33,876 nt of DNA from NCBI GenBank assembly GCA_003562075.1, contig PWWP01000163.1, positions 1 to 33,876 on the forward strand, given 5' to 3'. The DNA comes from Gemmatimonadota bacterium (GTDB taxonomy: Bacteria; Gemmatimonadota; Gemmatimonadetes; Longimicrobiales; Gaopeijiaceae). Made by a program: the position numbers and the translations under genes. Positions 1-7,779 of the stretch are shown piece by piece. The notes under the pieces are model-generated. The model saw only the letters and a program-made list of their open reading frames with translations. It did not search any database and was not told where the DNA came from. Positions within the stretch are counted from its first letter, which is position 1. Each line of letters opens with the position of its first letter.

Positions 1-204
1 CTGCCGCCCCAACCCGAAGGGCTTCGAGGGGTTGCGGCCCTGGATCGTCGTTGGAGCCCTTTGCCGAAGCACTGCGGCATCGCCTTCAAGGCTCCGCCTC
101 GCCCAGGGCCGCAAGACCCCGACGCGGCGGTCGCTCCTGTGCTTCAACAGCCTTTTGAAGGCATCCTTTTCAATCAGGATCTCTCCTCCACGGACTCCAA
201 CCGC

Positions 205-2310
205 ATGGACTCCACTCGGCTTCCCGACGCCATCGAAGGCCTCCTGCCAGCCGTCCTGGAGACGGTGTCCACCCCGGTGGTGGTCCTGGATCGGGAAGCC
301 ACCATCCAGCTCTTCAATCGGTCAGCCGAACGGGTGTCCGGGTACGAGAGGGACGAGGTTCTGGGCCGCCCGGTCTGGTTCCTTCTTCATCCCGACGACC
401 TGCCTCAAGCCCAGACCTTGCTGGAAGGGCTCTTTTCGGGGACGCGTGAGCACCTGGCGGGAGCGGAGGTCTCGTGGGTCACCCGAAATCACGAGCGCCG
501 CCCTATGGCGTGGACTACGGCCACTCTGCAGGGGGAGATGGAGGGGCAGGAGTGGATCGTTTGCACCGGGCTGGACCTGACGGAACTTCACCAGCTCCAG
601 GACCGGACTCGCGACCTCCTGGCCGAGGATGCTTTGCGCCAGGCTCGGGAAGACGCCCTCCGGAGTTCGGAAGCCAAGTTTTCGGGCATCGTGGAGATGG
701 CGTCGGATGCCATCGTCTCCGTCGATTCCCGGCAACGGATCGCCCTCTTCAACAGAGGTGCCGAGAGGATCTTCGGCTGGGCGGCGCCAGAGGTAATGGG
801 TCGGCCGCTGGAAATCCTCCTTCCCCTCACCGCCCGAGAGTCCCACGGGGACCACATCCACGGCTTCGGCCGGTCTACGGCGCGGGCTCGACCCATGGGA
901 GAGCGACGGGAGATCTCCGGTCTTCGGAAAGACGGTGAGGTGTTCCCTGCCGAAGCCTCCATCATTCAGACGGATGTGGATGGCGAACGCTTCTACACCG
1001 TGGTTCTGCGAGACATCTCCGAGCGACACCGAGCTGAACGGCAGCAGCGCTTTCTGGTCAGGGTGAGCAACGTCCTGGCCGAGTCGCTGGAGTGGGACCA
1101 GACCCTGGCCACGCTGGCCGAGATCGTGGTGAGTGAGTTGGCGGAGTACTGCATCATCGACCTCCTGGAGGAGGTGGGGGAGGTGCGCCGGATCCGGGTG
1201 TCGGCCCGCGAGGGCGTGGACCCGGCGTCGGCCCAGACCCTGGAGGAGATCGATCTGGATCGGACGCGCAACCACCTGGCCTATCGGGCTTTGGTCCATG
1301 GCGATGCCCACCTGGTCACGCCCGTCACCCCGGAGGTCCTGGATTCTCTGGCTCAGAGCCCACGTCACCGGGAGGCCCTGGGTGGACTGGGCGCTGTCTC
1401 GTTCATGGCGGTGCCGCTGGAGATAGGAGGAAAGGTTCTGGGTGCCCTCTGTCTCATCGCCTCCAGTGAGCGACGACCCTACGATGAAGCGGACCTGGAG
1501 GTGGCCCGGGAAGTGGGGCTCCGGGCCGGAATGGCCGTGGAGAACGCCCGGCTATACGAAAACGCCCAGCGAGCTATCCGGGCCCGCGATGATATCCTCG
1601 GGGTCGTCTCCCACGACCTGGGCAATCCGCTTCAGGCAGTGTTCATCGGACTGGAGGCCCTGGAACGGGCTCGCTCCCGGAGAGAAGGGGGATCGGCAGG
1701 GGCACCAGTCGGCGACGACTACTACCTGTCAGCCATCCGGCGGTCGGCTGAACTGATGCAGCGCCTGATCCATGAACTCCTGGAAGTCCGGAGGATGGAG
1801 GAAGGACATCTGGCCATGAATCCCATGCTCCGTCCCCTTTCACCCCTCATTGATGAAGCCCTCCAACTCATCGATCCGCTGGCCCGGGTGAAGGCTGTGA
1901 CCCTGAAGCAGGAGGTGGACGGCGATTCCGACCTTCATGTTCTGGCCGACGGTGACCGGGTGTTACAGGTCCTTTCCAATCTGGTGGGAAATGCCGTCAA
2001 GCACACGCCAGGGGGGGGCACTGTCAAGGTGGAAGCGTGGGAGTCTGACGACGAAATCTGTCTCGCGGTACGGGACAACGGGCCTGGAATCCCCAAGGAT
2101 CACCTGGATCAGGTCTTCGATCGGTTCTGGCGAGCCGAGAAGACGGGTGGGAAAGGAATCGGCCTGGGGCTGGCCATCGCCCGGGGTATCGTGAGAGCCC
2201 ACGGTGGCCGGGTCTGGGCAGAGAGTGAGCTGGGCGAAGGGAGCACATTCCACGTACGACTTCCTCGCCCCGACGATTCGGCTGCCAATCCGGAGCCGAA
2301 TGGAGCTTGA
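205..2310 (+). CDS. PAS-PAS-GAF sensor histidine kinase
   Basis: Probable soluble sensor kinase of 701 residues that autophosphorylates on His and passes phosphate to an unidentified response regulator. Visible domains: PAS1 at about 10-130, PAS2 at about 155-275 (ends RDISERHR), GAF at about 285-455, HisKA with the H-box SHDLGNPL (His470), and a C-terminal HATPase with N-box LVGNAVKHT, G1 DNGPGIP and G2 GKGIGLGLA. No membrane segment is seen, so the signal is probably cytoplasmic (ligand, redox or light through PAS/GAF). The ATG at 205 is chosen because PAS1 begins directly after it. The frame is open back to base 1, and a TTG at 61 preceded by GGAG is an alternative, so a longer or edge-truncated protein cannot be excluded; the extra residues look non-conserved. 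No response regulator is adjacent. The 3' end overlaps the next gene by 11 bases. Confidence 0.9.
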   Translation: MDSTRLPDAIEGLLPAVLETVSTPVVVLDREATIQLFNRSAERVSGYERDEVLGRPVWFLLHPDDLPQAQTLLEGLFSGTREHLAGAEVSWVTRNHERRPMAWTTATLQGEMEGQEWIVCTGLDLTELHQLQDRTRDLLAEDALRQAREDALRSSEAKFSGIVEMASDAIVSVDSRQRIALFNRGAERIFGWAAPEVMGRPLEILLPLTARESHGDHIHGFGRSTARARPMGERREISGLRKDGEVFPAEASIIQTDVDGERFYTVVLRDISERHRAERQQRFLVRVSNVLAESLEWDQTLATLAEIVVSELAEYCIIDLLEEVGEVRRIRVSAREGVDPASAQTLEEIDLDRTRNHLAYRALVHGDAHLVTPVTPEVLDSLAQSPRHREALGGLGAVSFMAVPLEIGGKVLGALCLIASSERRPYDEADLEVAREVGLRAGMAVENARLYENAQRAIRARDDILGVVSHDLGNPLQAVFIGLEALERARSRREGGSAGAPVGDDYYLSAIRRSAELMQRLIHELLEVRRMEEGHLAMNPMLRPLSPLIDEALQLIDPLARVKAVTLKQEVDGDSDLHVLADGDRVLQVLSNLVGNAVKHTPGGGTVKVEAWESDDEICLAVRDNGPGIPKDHLDQVFDRFWRAEKTGGKGIGLGLAIARGIVRAHGGRVWAESELGEGSTFHVRLPRPDDSAANPEPNGA

Positions 2311-3556
2311 ACTGGGTTCTACGCTCGGTCGGCTGGGGATCGCCGTTGGGATCGGTCTCCTGGTCGGGCTTCAACGGGAACGGGCAGAAAGTCCCATCGC
2401 GGGCCTTCGGACCTTTGCCCTGACTGCCCTTCTGGGCGCGCTCACCTCCCTCCTGGCCTTGGAGTTTGGCGGCTGGGTCGTGGGTGCGGGGATTGTCTCC
2501 CTGGCCGGTTTGGTGGTGACGGCCAATCTCATGAAGCTCCGGGCCGGGCTTCCGGACCCGGGGCTCACCACCGAGGTGGCCATCCTCCTCACCTTCGGGT
2601 TGGCTGCATACCTCATGGTCGGCTACGTGGAAGTAGCCATCGTGACTGGGGGGGCATTGGCATTCCTCCTCCACGCCAAGGCCCGAGCTCGGCGCTTCGT
2701 TGAGACACTGGGCGAGAAGGATGTGGCGGCCGTCATGCGGTTTGCCCTTCTGACCCTGGTCATCCTTCCCGTTCTACCGAACCAGTCCTACGGTCCCTTC
2801 GACGTTCTGAACCCCCGCCAGATCTGGCTCATGGTGGTTCTGATCGTTGGGATCGGTTTTGCCGGGTACCTGGCTTACCGATTCCTGGGGGCTCGGGCAG
2901 GCACGGCCCTTTCCGGGATTCTGGGTGGAACCATCTCCAGCACCGCGACGACGGTAAGCTATGCTCGAAGGGCTGCGGTGACTGGAGTCAGGGTCCCATC
3001 CTCCGGGGTGGTCATCATGATCGCCTCCACGGTGGTCTTCGTTCGGGTACTGGTGGAGATGGCTGTAGTCGTGCCGGAGGCACTGCCGGAGGTGGGACCA
3101 CCGGTTGCCACTGTCCTCCTGGGATTCGCCATCCTTTCGTTCATGAGCTGGCGGCGGCATGCGCAAGGGGAACCCGATGCCATGCCGGAGCAGGAAAATC
3201 CTACTGAGCTGCGGCCTGCTCTGGTATTCGGGGGCCTCTACGGTCTGATTCTCCTGGCCGTAGCAGCAGGCGAGAACTGGTTCGGGGCCGAGGGACTCTA
3301 CGTCATCGCCCTGATCTCAGGCATGACGGATATGGACGCCATTACCCTCTCCACAGCCCACCTGACCAGGGAAGGACGGGTAGAGCCAGCCATGCTCTGG
3401 CGAGTGGTCCTGGTGGCATCCCTTTCCAATCTGGTGTTCAAGTTGGGGGTGGCCTGGGTCATGGGTGGCCGGGCTCTGGCCCGGCAACTGGCACCGCTCT
3501 ATGGGGTGGGGGCGGTGTTCATCCTCCTCATCCTCTTTTTCTGGCCCCTCAGCTGA
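2300..3556 (+). CDS. MgtC/SapB-DUF4010 family membrane protein
   Basis: Polytopic inner-membrane protein of 418 residues. The N-terminal third carries the MgtC/SapB signature (GLLVGLQRER followed by GLRTFALTALLGAL). The C-terminal two thirds match DUF4010, including GFAGYLAYRFLGARAG and the Ser/Thr-rich GGTISSTATTVSYARRA segment. About a dozen hydrophobic helices are visible. Two-domain proteins of this kind are common in bacteria but their function is unproven; MgtC itself is linked to Mg2+ and phosphate homeostasis and to acid survival. The start is set at the ATG with GGAG four to five bases upstream (2292-2295), inside the end of the kinase gene. That 11-base overlap suggests translational coupling to the kinase, so the kinase signal may concern the same ion or stress (inference). 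Confidence 0.85.
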   Translation: MELELGSTLGRLGIAVGIGLLVGLQRERAESPIAGLRTFALTALLGALTSLLALEFGGWVVGAGIVSLAGLVVTANLMKLRAGLPDPGLTTEVAILLTFGLAAYLMVGYVEVAIVTGGALAFLLHAKARARRFVETLGEKDVAAVMRFALLTLVILPVLPNQSYGPFDVLNPRQIWLMVVLIVGIGFAGYLAYRFLGARAGTALSGILGGTISSTATTVSYARRAAVTGVRVPSSGVVIMIASTVVFVRVLVEMAVVVPEALPEVGPPVATVLLGFAILSFMSWRRHAQGEPDAMPEQENPTELRPALVFGGLYGLILLAVAAGENWFGAEGLYVIALISGMTDMDAITLSTAHLTREGRVEPAMLWRVVLVASLSNLVFKLGVAWVMGGRALARQLAPLYGVGAVFILLILFFWPLS

Positions 3557-3613
3557 CCCATGCGCCTCGGCTTCTTTTTGGGCCCCCTGTGATGCTTGAA
3601 CGGCTTCCGAGTG

Positions 3614-3667
3614 CAATGAGTCAGGGATTCGCCGCGTGACGAATGCCGGCGAATCCCTGACTCATTG
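3614..3667. terminator. Perfect 21-bp inverted repeat between convergent genes
   Basis: The arms at 3614-3634 and 3647-3667 are exact reverse complements, separated by a 12-base loop. The right arm ends two bases before the stop codon of the minus-strand stress-protein gene and lies 57 bases after the plus-strand stop. There is no U-run on either strand, so it is not a canonical intrinsic terminator. A bidirectional transcription block, an mRNA 3'-end stabiliser or a REP/attachment-type repeat are all possible. Confidence 0.6.
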
Positions 3668-3669
3668 TG

Positions 3670-4602
3670 CTAGTCCTCCGATTCGTCAGGAGCACGGCGG
3701 ACGGCCAGAATCGGAAGCTGGGCGCTCCGGACCAGCTTGTCGGCTACACTTCCCAGGACCAGTCGGCTGACCCCTCCCCGTCCACGGGTGCTCAAAGCCA
3801 GAAGGTCCACGCCATCTTCCTTGGAACGGTTCAGGAGGGCCGATGCCACATCCTCAGCTGCCACCACGTCGGTGACCACCTTCACCCCCTCCGGGCTCCA
3901 CCGCTCTGACACTTCCTCCAGGTAGTCTCGGGTACGCTTCTCTCGCTCCTCCAGGATCGTCCCCTCCTCGACGGCGTGGGGGAGGTAGGTACTCGCCAGG
4001 GGGAACGGCCTGAGAAGTACCGAGATCAGAGTCACCTTCCCCCCCGTCTCCGGGAGCATGGCCCGGAGCGGATCCAGAACCTGCTCCGCAGCCCGGGATC
4101 CATCCAGAGGGACCATGACGTGGGAGGGAGACGAGTCCTGGCGGAAGAGATCCCGGCTCCCTTCATTGTTACCGAGGAGAAGGACCGGCCGGTGCGCCTT
4201 CCGGATCACCCCGTCGGCCACGCTCCCCAGCCATGCTCGCTGCCAGGCCCCTCTTCCATGGGTCGTGAGGGCGATGAGTTCGGCTCCCGCTTCCTCGGCC
4301 TGGGCCAGGAGCGTGCGGGATACCGGGCCCAGCTCTACTCGGGTGTCCACCGAAACTCCCGGGTACTGCTCATTGACGCGCTTTTCGACCTCCTCAAGGT
4401 ACCGAGCTGCCCGCTCCTCCTCTTCTTTGAGCCAGTTGGACACGAGTTCGCCGTCGCCGGCAGAAAGGGGAACTGGGGGAAGATCGGAGACCACAGAGGC
4501 CAGGACCACGTCGGTGCCGTGCCGGGACGCAAGGCGCAGGGCAGGATCCAGGGCCTGCTCTGCTAGTTCGGATCCGTCCAGGGGAATAAGGATCTTCTTC
4601 AT
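3670..4602 (-). CDS. Tandem-domain universal stress protein (UspA family)
   Basis: Cytoplasmic stress protein of 310 residues made of two UspA domains in tandem, about 1-150 and 160-305. Each begins with the typical strand (ILIPLDGSELAEQAL; VMVPLDGSRAAEQVL) and ends with the nucleotide-binding half-motif G-x9-GS (HGRGAWQRAWLGS; RGRGGVSRLVLGS). The first Gly of the G-x2-G-x9-G(S/T) ATP motif is replaced by Thr or Ser in both domains, so ATP binding should not be assumed. The start is the ATG opening MKKILIPLDG; GGAG lies ten bases upstream. An in-frame extension to 4746 exists but is not Usp-like. The gene is monocistronic and converges on the MgtC-like gene across the large inverted repeat. 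Confidence 0.92.
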   Translation of the reverse strand: MKKILIPLDGSELAEQALDPALRLASRHGTDVVLASVVSDLPPVPLSAGDGELVSNWLKEEEERAARYLEEVEKRVNEQYPGVSVDTRVELGPVSRTLLAQAEEAGAELIALTTHGRGAWQRAWLGSVADGVIRKAHRPVLLLGNNEGSRDLFRQDSSPSHVMVPLDGSRAAEQVLDPLRAMLPETGGKVTLISVLLRPFPLASTYLPHAVEEGTILEEREKRTRDYLEEVSERWSPEGVKVVTDVVAAEDVASALLNRSKEDGVDLLALSTRGRGGVSRLVLGSVADKLVRSAQLPILAVRRAPDESED

Positions 4603-4951
4603 CGAGTGAACGCTCCAGTGTGGAAGGCACCCGGGAACCGCTCTGGATCCCGGATCAGCAGGTTTTTCTTTTGCATCTGTCGTGCCAGCATGAGACCCAG
4701 GAAGTTGCCTGATTGAAAGCCGGTTCAGAGAGACCGGCAGGGACAAACCGGGTCATATGGACGACTCAAGCCGAGATAGTATGTCCCGCTCCGGGGAAAG
4801 GCCAGGGCCTGGATCAGGACCTTCTCCTTCTGGCCTGGCCATCCCGGGCCCGGTCCTCCTGATTCCTCCACTCCTTCGGCGGACGACCAGACCCTCACCC
4901 TGACGGCCCCGAGGGGAACATGGCCCCCGCGGCGCGTTAGAAGGGGAAAGG
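4603..4951. other. Divergent intergenic region, 349 bases
   Basis: Lies between the start of the minus-strand Usp gene and the start of the plus-strand secreted protein, so it must hold both promoters. I see no gene. A small dyad, GCCGGT at 4719-4724 and ACCGGC at 4733-4738 (8-base spacer), sits near the middle and could be an operator. No convincing -35/-10 pair could be assigned by eye. Confidence 0.5.
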
Positions 4952-6106
4952 ATGTGTTCACCCCTTCCAAGGTATTTCGTGTCCTTAACTCGCCTCATCA
5001 TCCCGCTTCTACTGGGCCTCCTCCTGCTGCCCCTGAGCGTGGGTGGGTGGGGCAGTGAGGTGGACTGGAGGGGGGACGAGCTGACTGGGGAGGTGCTGGA
5101 TACGGACGGACGACCCGTGAGCGCAGCCAGCGTCCAACTCCTGGCCCAGGGACGGGTCGTGGCCTCCACGCCTACAGGGCAGGACGGACGGTTCTCCGTC
5201 ATGGTTCCAGTGCGCTGGCAGGGTCGTTTGGCCGACCATGCTCTGGCCCTCCGGGTGGAGCGGATGGGCTACGACCCGCTGGAGTGGACGGTGTCGGGGG
5301 CTGGGGACCAGGGAACGGTAACCCTGATTCCGAGACCCATCCCTCTTCCGGGCTTCCAGGTGGAAGGAGAGCGGCCCACCTGCGAGGGGGACGATGAGGA
5401 AGGCCTGGGCCGTGTCCTTTGGGAGGTGGCCCGTGCGAAGCATCCAGGGGGATTGGACACCCTGGGGGTGGCGACCTACACCCGGGTGCAGGTGGACACG
5501 TTGAGGATGAACTCGGGGCTGGGGGAGGACGGCGAAGGCGGAATCCTCGCTCCAGGTCAACGAGGGTCGTCCCCACTCCTACGATTGGGATGGGAACGGA
5601 GGATCGACCGGGAAGGATACGCCTTCCCCGTACGACGGACGGACCGCTCTGGCTCCTTTTCTTCGTGGTCGTACGCCCCCCTCGATGCAGACCTGGCCCC
5701 ACACTTCGGTCTGGAGTCCTTTGGCAACAACCACTATTTCCAACTTCTTCCCCAGGCATCGGGCGAGGAAGTGGCTCTCGTTCGCTTCTGCGGTCGCCAT
5801 CAAGAACATCCCCATCTTGATGGACGCCTCGAGATCGGGGCTGACACTCTCATCCGAGCCGTCGAATGGCGGTTTCTGACCCCTGAGCCTCAGGAAGAGG
5901 CTGGCGGAAGAGCCGTCTTTCCACCGGGCGACCTGGCCGGCGAGGCTCCCGTTCTCCTCCCCATGGAGAGCGAGGTCTGGGTGACTCAGAGAGATACCCG
6001 GACCATTCGACGAGCCCAATGGTTCGAGGAGTGGGTCCTGGCCCCTGGCGACTCGGTGCCCTTCCTGCCTCGACGGGCCGGTGAGGGTGGGGCACCCCCC
6101 AACTGA
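4952..6106 (+). CDS. Secreted protein with carboxypeptidase-regulatory-like domain
   Basis: Exported protein of 384 residues and unknown function. Residues 1-35 form a signal peptide (short basic start, then LIIPLLLGLLLLPLSVGG). Residues about 45-115 resemble a carboxypeptidase regulatory-like beta-sandwich (GEVLDTDGRPVSAASVQLLAQ, then TGQDGRFSVMVP), a fold that often precedes outer-membrane receptors or serves as a surface adhesin module. The remaining 250 residues show no family I recognise; there is no TonB plug or barrel. The start has AAGGGG at 4941-4946, five bases before the ATG. It lies 60 bases upstream of deoC on the same strand and may be co-transcribed, but no functional link is evident. 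Confidence 0.75.
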   Translation: MCSPLPRYFVSLTRLIIPLLLGLLLLPLSVGGWGSEVDWRGDELTGEVLDTDGRPVSAASVQLLAQGRVVASTPTGQDGRFSVMVPVRWQGRLADHALALRVERMGYDPLEWTVSGAGDQGTVTLIPRPIPLPGFQVEGERPTCEGDDEEGLGRVLWEVARAKHPGGLDTLGVATYTRVQVDTLRMNSGLGEDGEGGILAPGQRGSSPLLRLGWERRIDREGYAFPVRRTDRSGSFSSWSYAPLDADLAPHFGLESFGNNHYFQLLPQASGEEVALVRFCGRHQEHPHLDGRLEIGADTLIRAVEWRFLTPEPQEEAGGRAVFPPGDLAGEAPVLLPMESEVWVTQRDTRTIRRAQWFEEWVLAPGDSVPFLPRRAGEGGAPPN

Positions 6107-6166
6107 CTTCGACACCTTCCATTCATTCGACGGTCTTTGATCCATGCCTTCATCCCCACTGAGCCC

Positions 6167-7132
6167 GTGACCGCTTCGAACCCGGAAAACCCCGTGAATC
6201 CAGGCACGCACCTGGACCCAGGCTGGATGAAAGGCGCACCCGTTCCGGATGAAATCCTGGACGACCGCCTCCAGGACATCTGGACGACCTTCCCCTCGAA
6301 AATGGATGAGGTAAAGGCTACCAAAGCACTGCGATCAATGGACCTGACATCCCTGTCCTCCGATGACACGCCGGAGGTTGTTCGACGGCTCTGTCGACAG
6401 GGACGAGACCCGTTGGGTTTCAACAAACGAGGGGGGCCCATGGAGGCGAGCCGAAGGGAGGACGGCAGAGCTCCCTCTCAGGACCCGGAGGGCGTGATCC
6501 GGGTGGCTGCGGTGTGTGTCCACTTCCCCTTCATTCCCGTAGCTCTGGATGTTCTGGAAGGAAGCGGCGTTCCTGTGGCGACGGTCGGTGGCGCCTTTCC
6601 ACACGGCCTGACCCCCCTCCCGGCTCGGTTGCTGGAGATTCGGTCTGCCGTAGAGGCCGGAGCCCGGGAGGTGGATGTGGTCATCCGCCGGGACCTGGCC
6701 CTTACGGAACGATGGGAAGAGCTCTACCAGGAGCTTTCCCGATTTCGAGAGGCTGTGGGGAGAGCAACGTTGAAGGTCATCCTGGCCACAGGGGAATTGG
6801 GAGACCGGGGGCGGGTCGCCCTGGCCGCCCGGATCGCCTTGATGGCCGGGGCCGACTTCCTGAAGACCTCTACAGGCAAGGAAAGGGTCAATGCCACCTT
6901 TCCGGAGGGCCTGGTCATGTTGAACGAGATCCAGGAGTACCGGCGTCGGACCGGTATCCAGGTGGGATTCAAGGCGGCTGGCGGGATTCGAACTCAGACT
7001 GCAGCCAATCGGTGGATTCACCTGGCGGCGTCGGAGATGGGAGATGACTACATTTGCCCGAAGACCTTCCGAATCGGTGCGTCCTCTCTGCTGAATGACC
7101 TCCTGGAGCATTGGCCCGGGGTGCCGGAGTAG
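6167..7132 (+). CDS. deoC: Deoxyribose-phosphate aldolase, long eukaryote-like type
   Basis: Class I aldolase that reversibly cleaves 2-deoxy-D-ribose 5-phosphate to glyceraldehyde 3-phosphate and acetaldehyde in deoxynucleoside catabolism. The protein has 321 residues with GTG taken as start. Key sites: Schiff-base Lys233 in FLKTSTGK, Lys269 in GFKAAGGIRT and Asp170 in EVDVVI. It follows the long DERA subfamily that includes the human enzyme, not the roughly 220-260 residue bacterial form: MDLTSLSSDDT, AAVCVHF, ILATGELG, VNATFP and RIGASSLL all have close human counterparts. The N-terminal GTHLDPGWM resembles the human GTELDLSWI, which argues that translation starts upstream of the ATG at 6227. 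No strong ribosome site marks either the GTG at 6167 or a TTG at 6137, so the exact start is uncertain. Confidence 0.9.
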   Translation: MTASNPENPVNPGTHLDPGWMKGAPVPDEILDDRLQDIWTTFPSKMDEVKATKALRSMDLTSLSSDDTPEVVRRLCRQGRDPLGFNKRGGPMEASRREDGRAPSQDPEGVIRVAAVCVHFPFIPVALDVLEGSGVPVATVGGAFPHGLTPLPARLLEIRSAVEAGAREVDVVIRRDLALTERWEELYQELSRFREAVGRATLKVILATGELGDRGRVALAARIALMAGADFLKTSTGKERVNATFPEGLVMLNEIQEYRRRTGIQVGFKAAGGIRTQTAANRWIHLAASEMGDDYICPKTFRIGASSLLNDLLEHWPGVPE

Positions 7133-7192
7133 GCGAAGCGCTCCCCTCTTCATTTGATTGAAGGTCCGGAATCCCTGATGTGGGCGGGTCCA

Positions 7193-7229
7193 CCGGAGCC
7201 CGGTCAAACCCTGGCGAGGGAGGCTCCGG
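7193..7229. terminator. Candidate hairpin between convergent deoC and ridA
   Basis: CCGGAGCC at 7193-7200 and GGCTCCGG at 7222-7229 are perfect complements, separated by 21 bases. The hairpin lies 60 bases after the deoC stop and 70 bases beyond the ridA stop on the other strand. There is no U-tract, so it is only a weak bidirectional terminator candidate. The rest of 7133-7299 shows nothing else. Confidence 0.35.
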
Positions 7230-7299
7230 CAGACCGCATGGCGTTCGGGGCGGGGAGATCCAGCGAGGCGGCTCCCTGGCAATCGAAGCGCCGACTCCC

Positions 7300-7689
7300 T
7301 CAGCCCTTGACCCGGGCGATGGCCTCAATCTCTACATCCACCCCTTTTGGGAGGGCCGCAGCCTGAACGGCGGCCCGGGCGGGCCGGTGGTCCCCGAAGT
7401 GTCGGGCGTAGACCTCATTCATCTCACTGAATCGCTCCATATCGGAAAGGAAGACGGTGGTCTTCACCACCGTTTCCAGGTCGGCCCCCGAATCCTGGAG
7501 GAGGGCTTGCAGGTTACGGAGGACCAGGTCGGTCTGGGCGGCCACCGATCCCTTCTCCTGCTCCCCGGTGGATGGATCCAGGGGGATCTGTCCGGAGGCA
7601 AAGACCCAGCCGTCTACCACGACGGCCTGTGAATAGGGTCCGATGGCAGCCGGCGCGCGGTCTGTCTTGATGGTCTGGATCTCACTCAT
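7300..7689 (-). CDS. ridA: RidA family reactive enamine/imine deaminase
   Basis: Small cytoplasmic enzyme of 129 residues, normal RidA length, expected to be a trimer. RidA hydrolyses reactive eneamine/imine intermediates such as 2-aminoacrylate released by PLP enzymes. The family landmarks are present: IGPYSQAV near the N-terminus, FASGQIPLDP, and PARAAVQAAALPKGVDVEIEAIA at the end with the substrate-binding Arg105 and Glu120. The ATG is preceded by a GAGGAAA purine run about eight bases upstream. It lies 90 bases downstream of the D-threonine-aldolase-like gene on the same strand. That enzyme class can form eneamines, so detoxification of its intermediate is the likely reason for the pairing (inference). 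Confidence 0.95.
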   Translation of the reverse strand: MSEIQTIKTDRAPAAIGPYSQAVVVDGWVFASGQIPLDPSTGEQEKGSVAAQTDLVLRNLQALLQDSGADLETVVKTTVFLSDMERFSEMNEVYARHFGDHRPARAAVQAAALPKGVDVEIEAIARVKG

Positions 7690-7779
7690 GGAAGTTTTTC
7701 CTCAGGGTTGATGGAATGAAGTGTGTGGACGACGAGACGACAATTGGGGCCCAGATGACTGGGAGACCCCTTCGGTGCG

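Noticed and set aside
322-1368. Minus-strand open frame inside the first sensor kinase
   Set aside because: Antisense to conserved PAS and GAF domains and lacks any recognisable motif.
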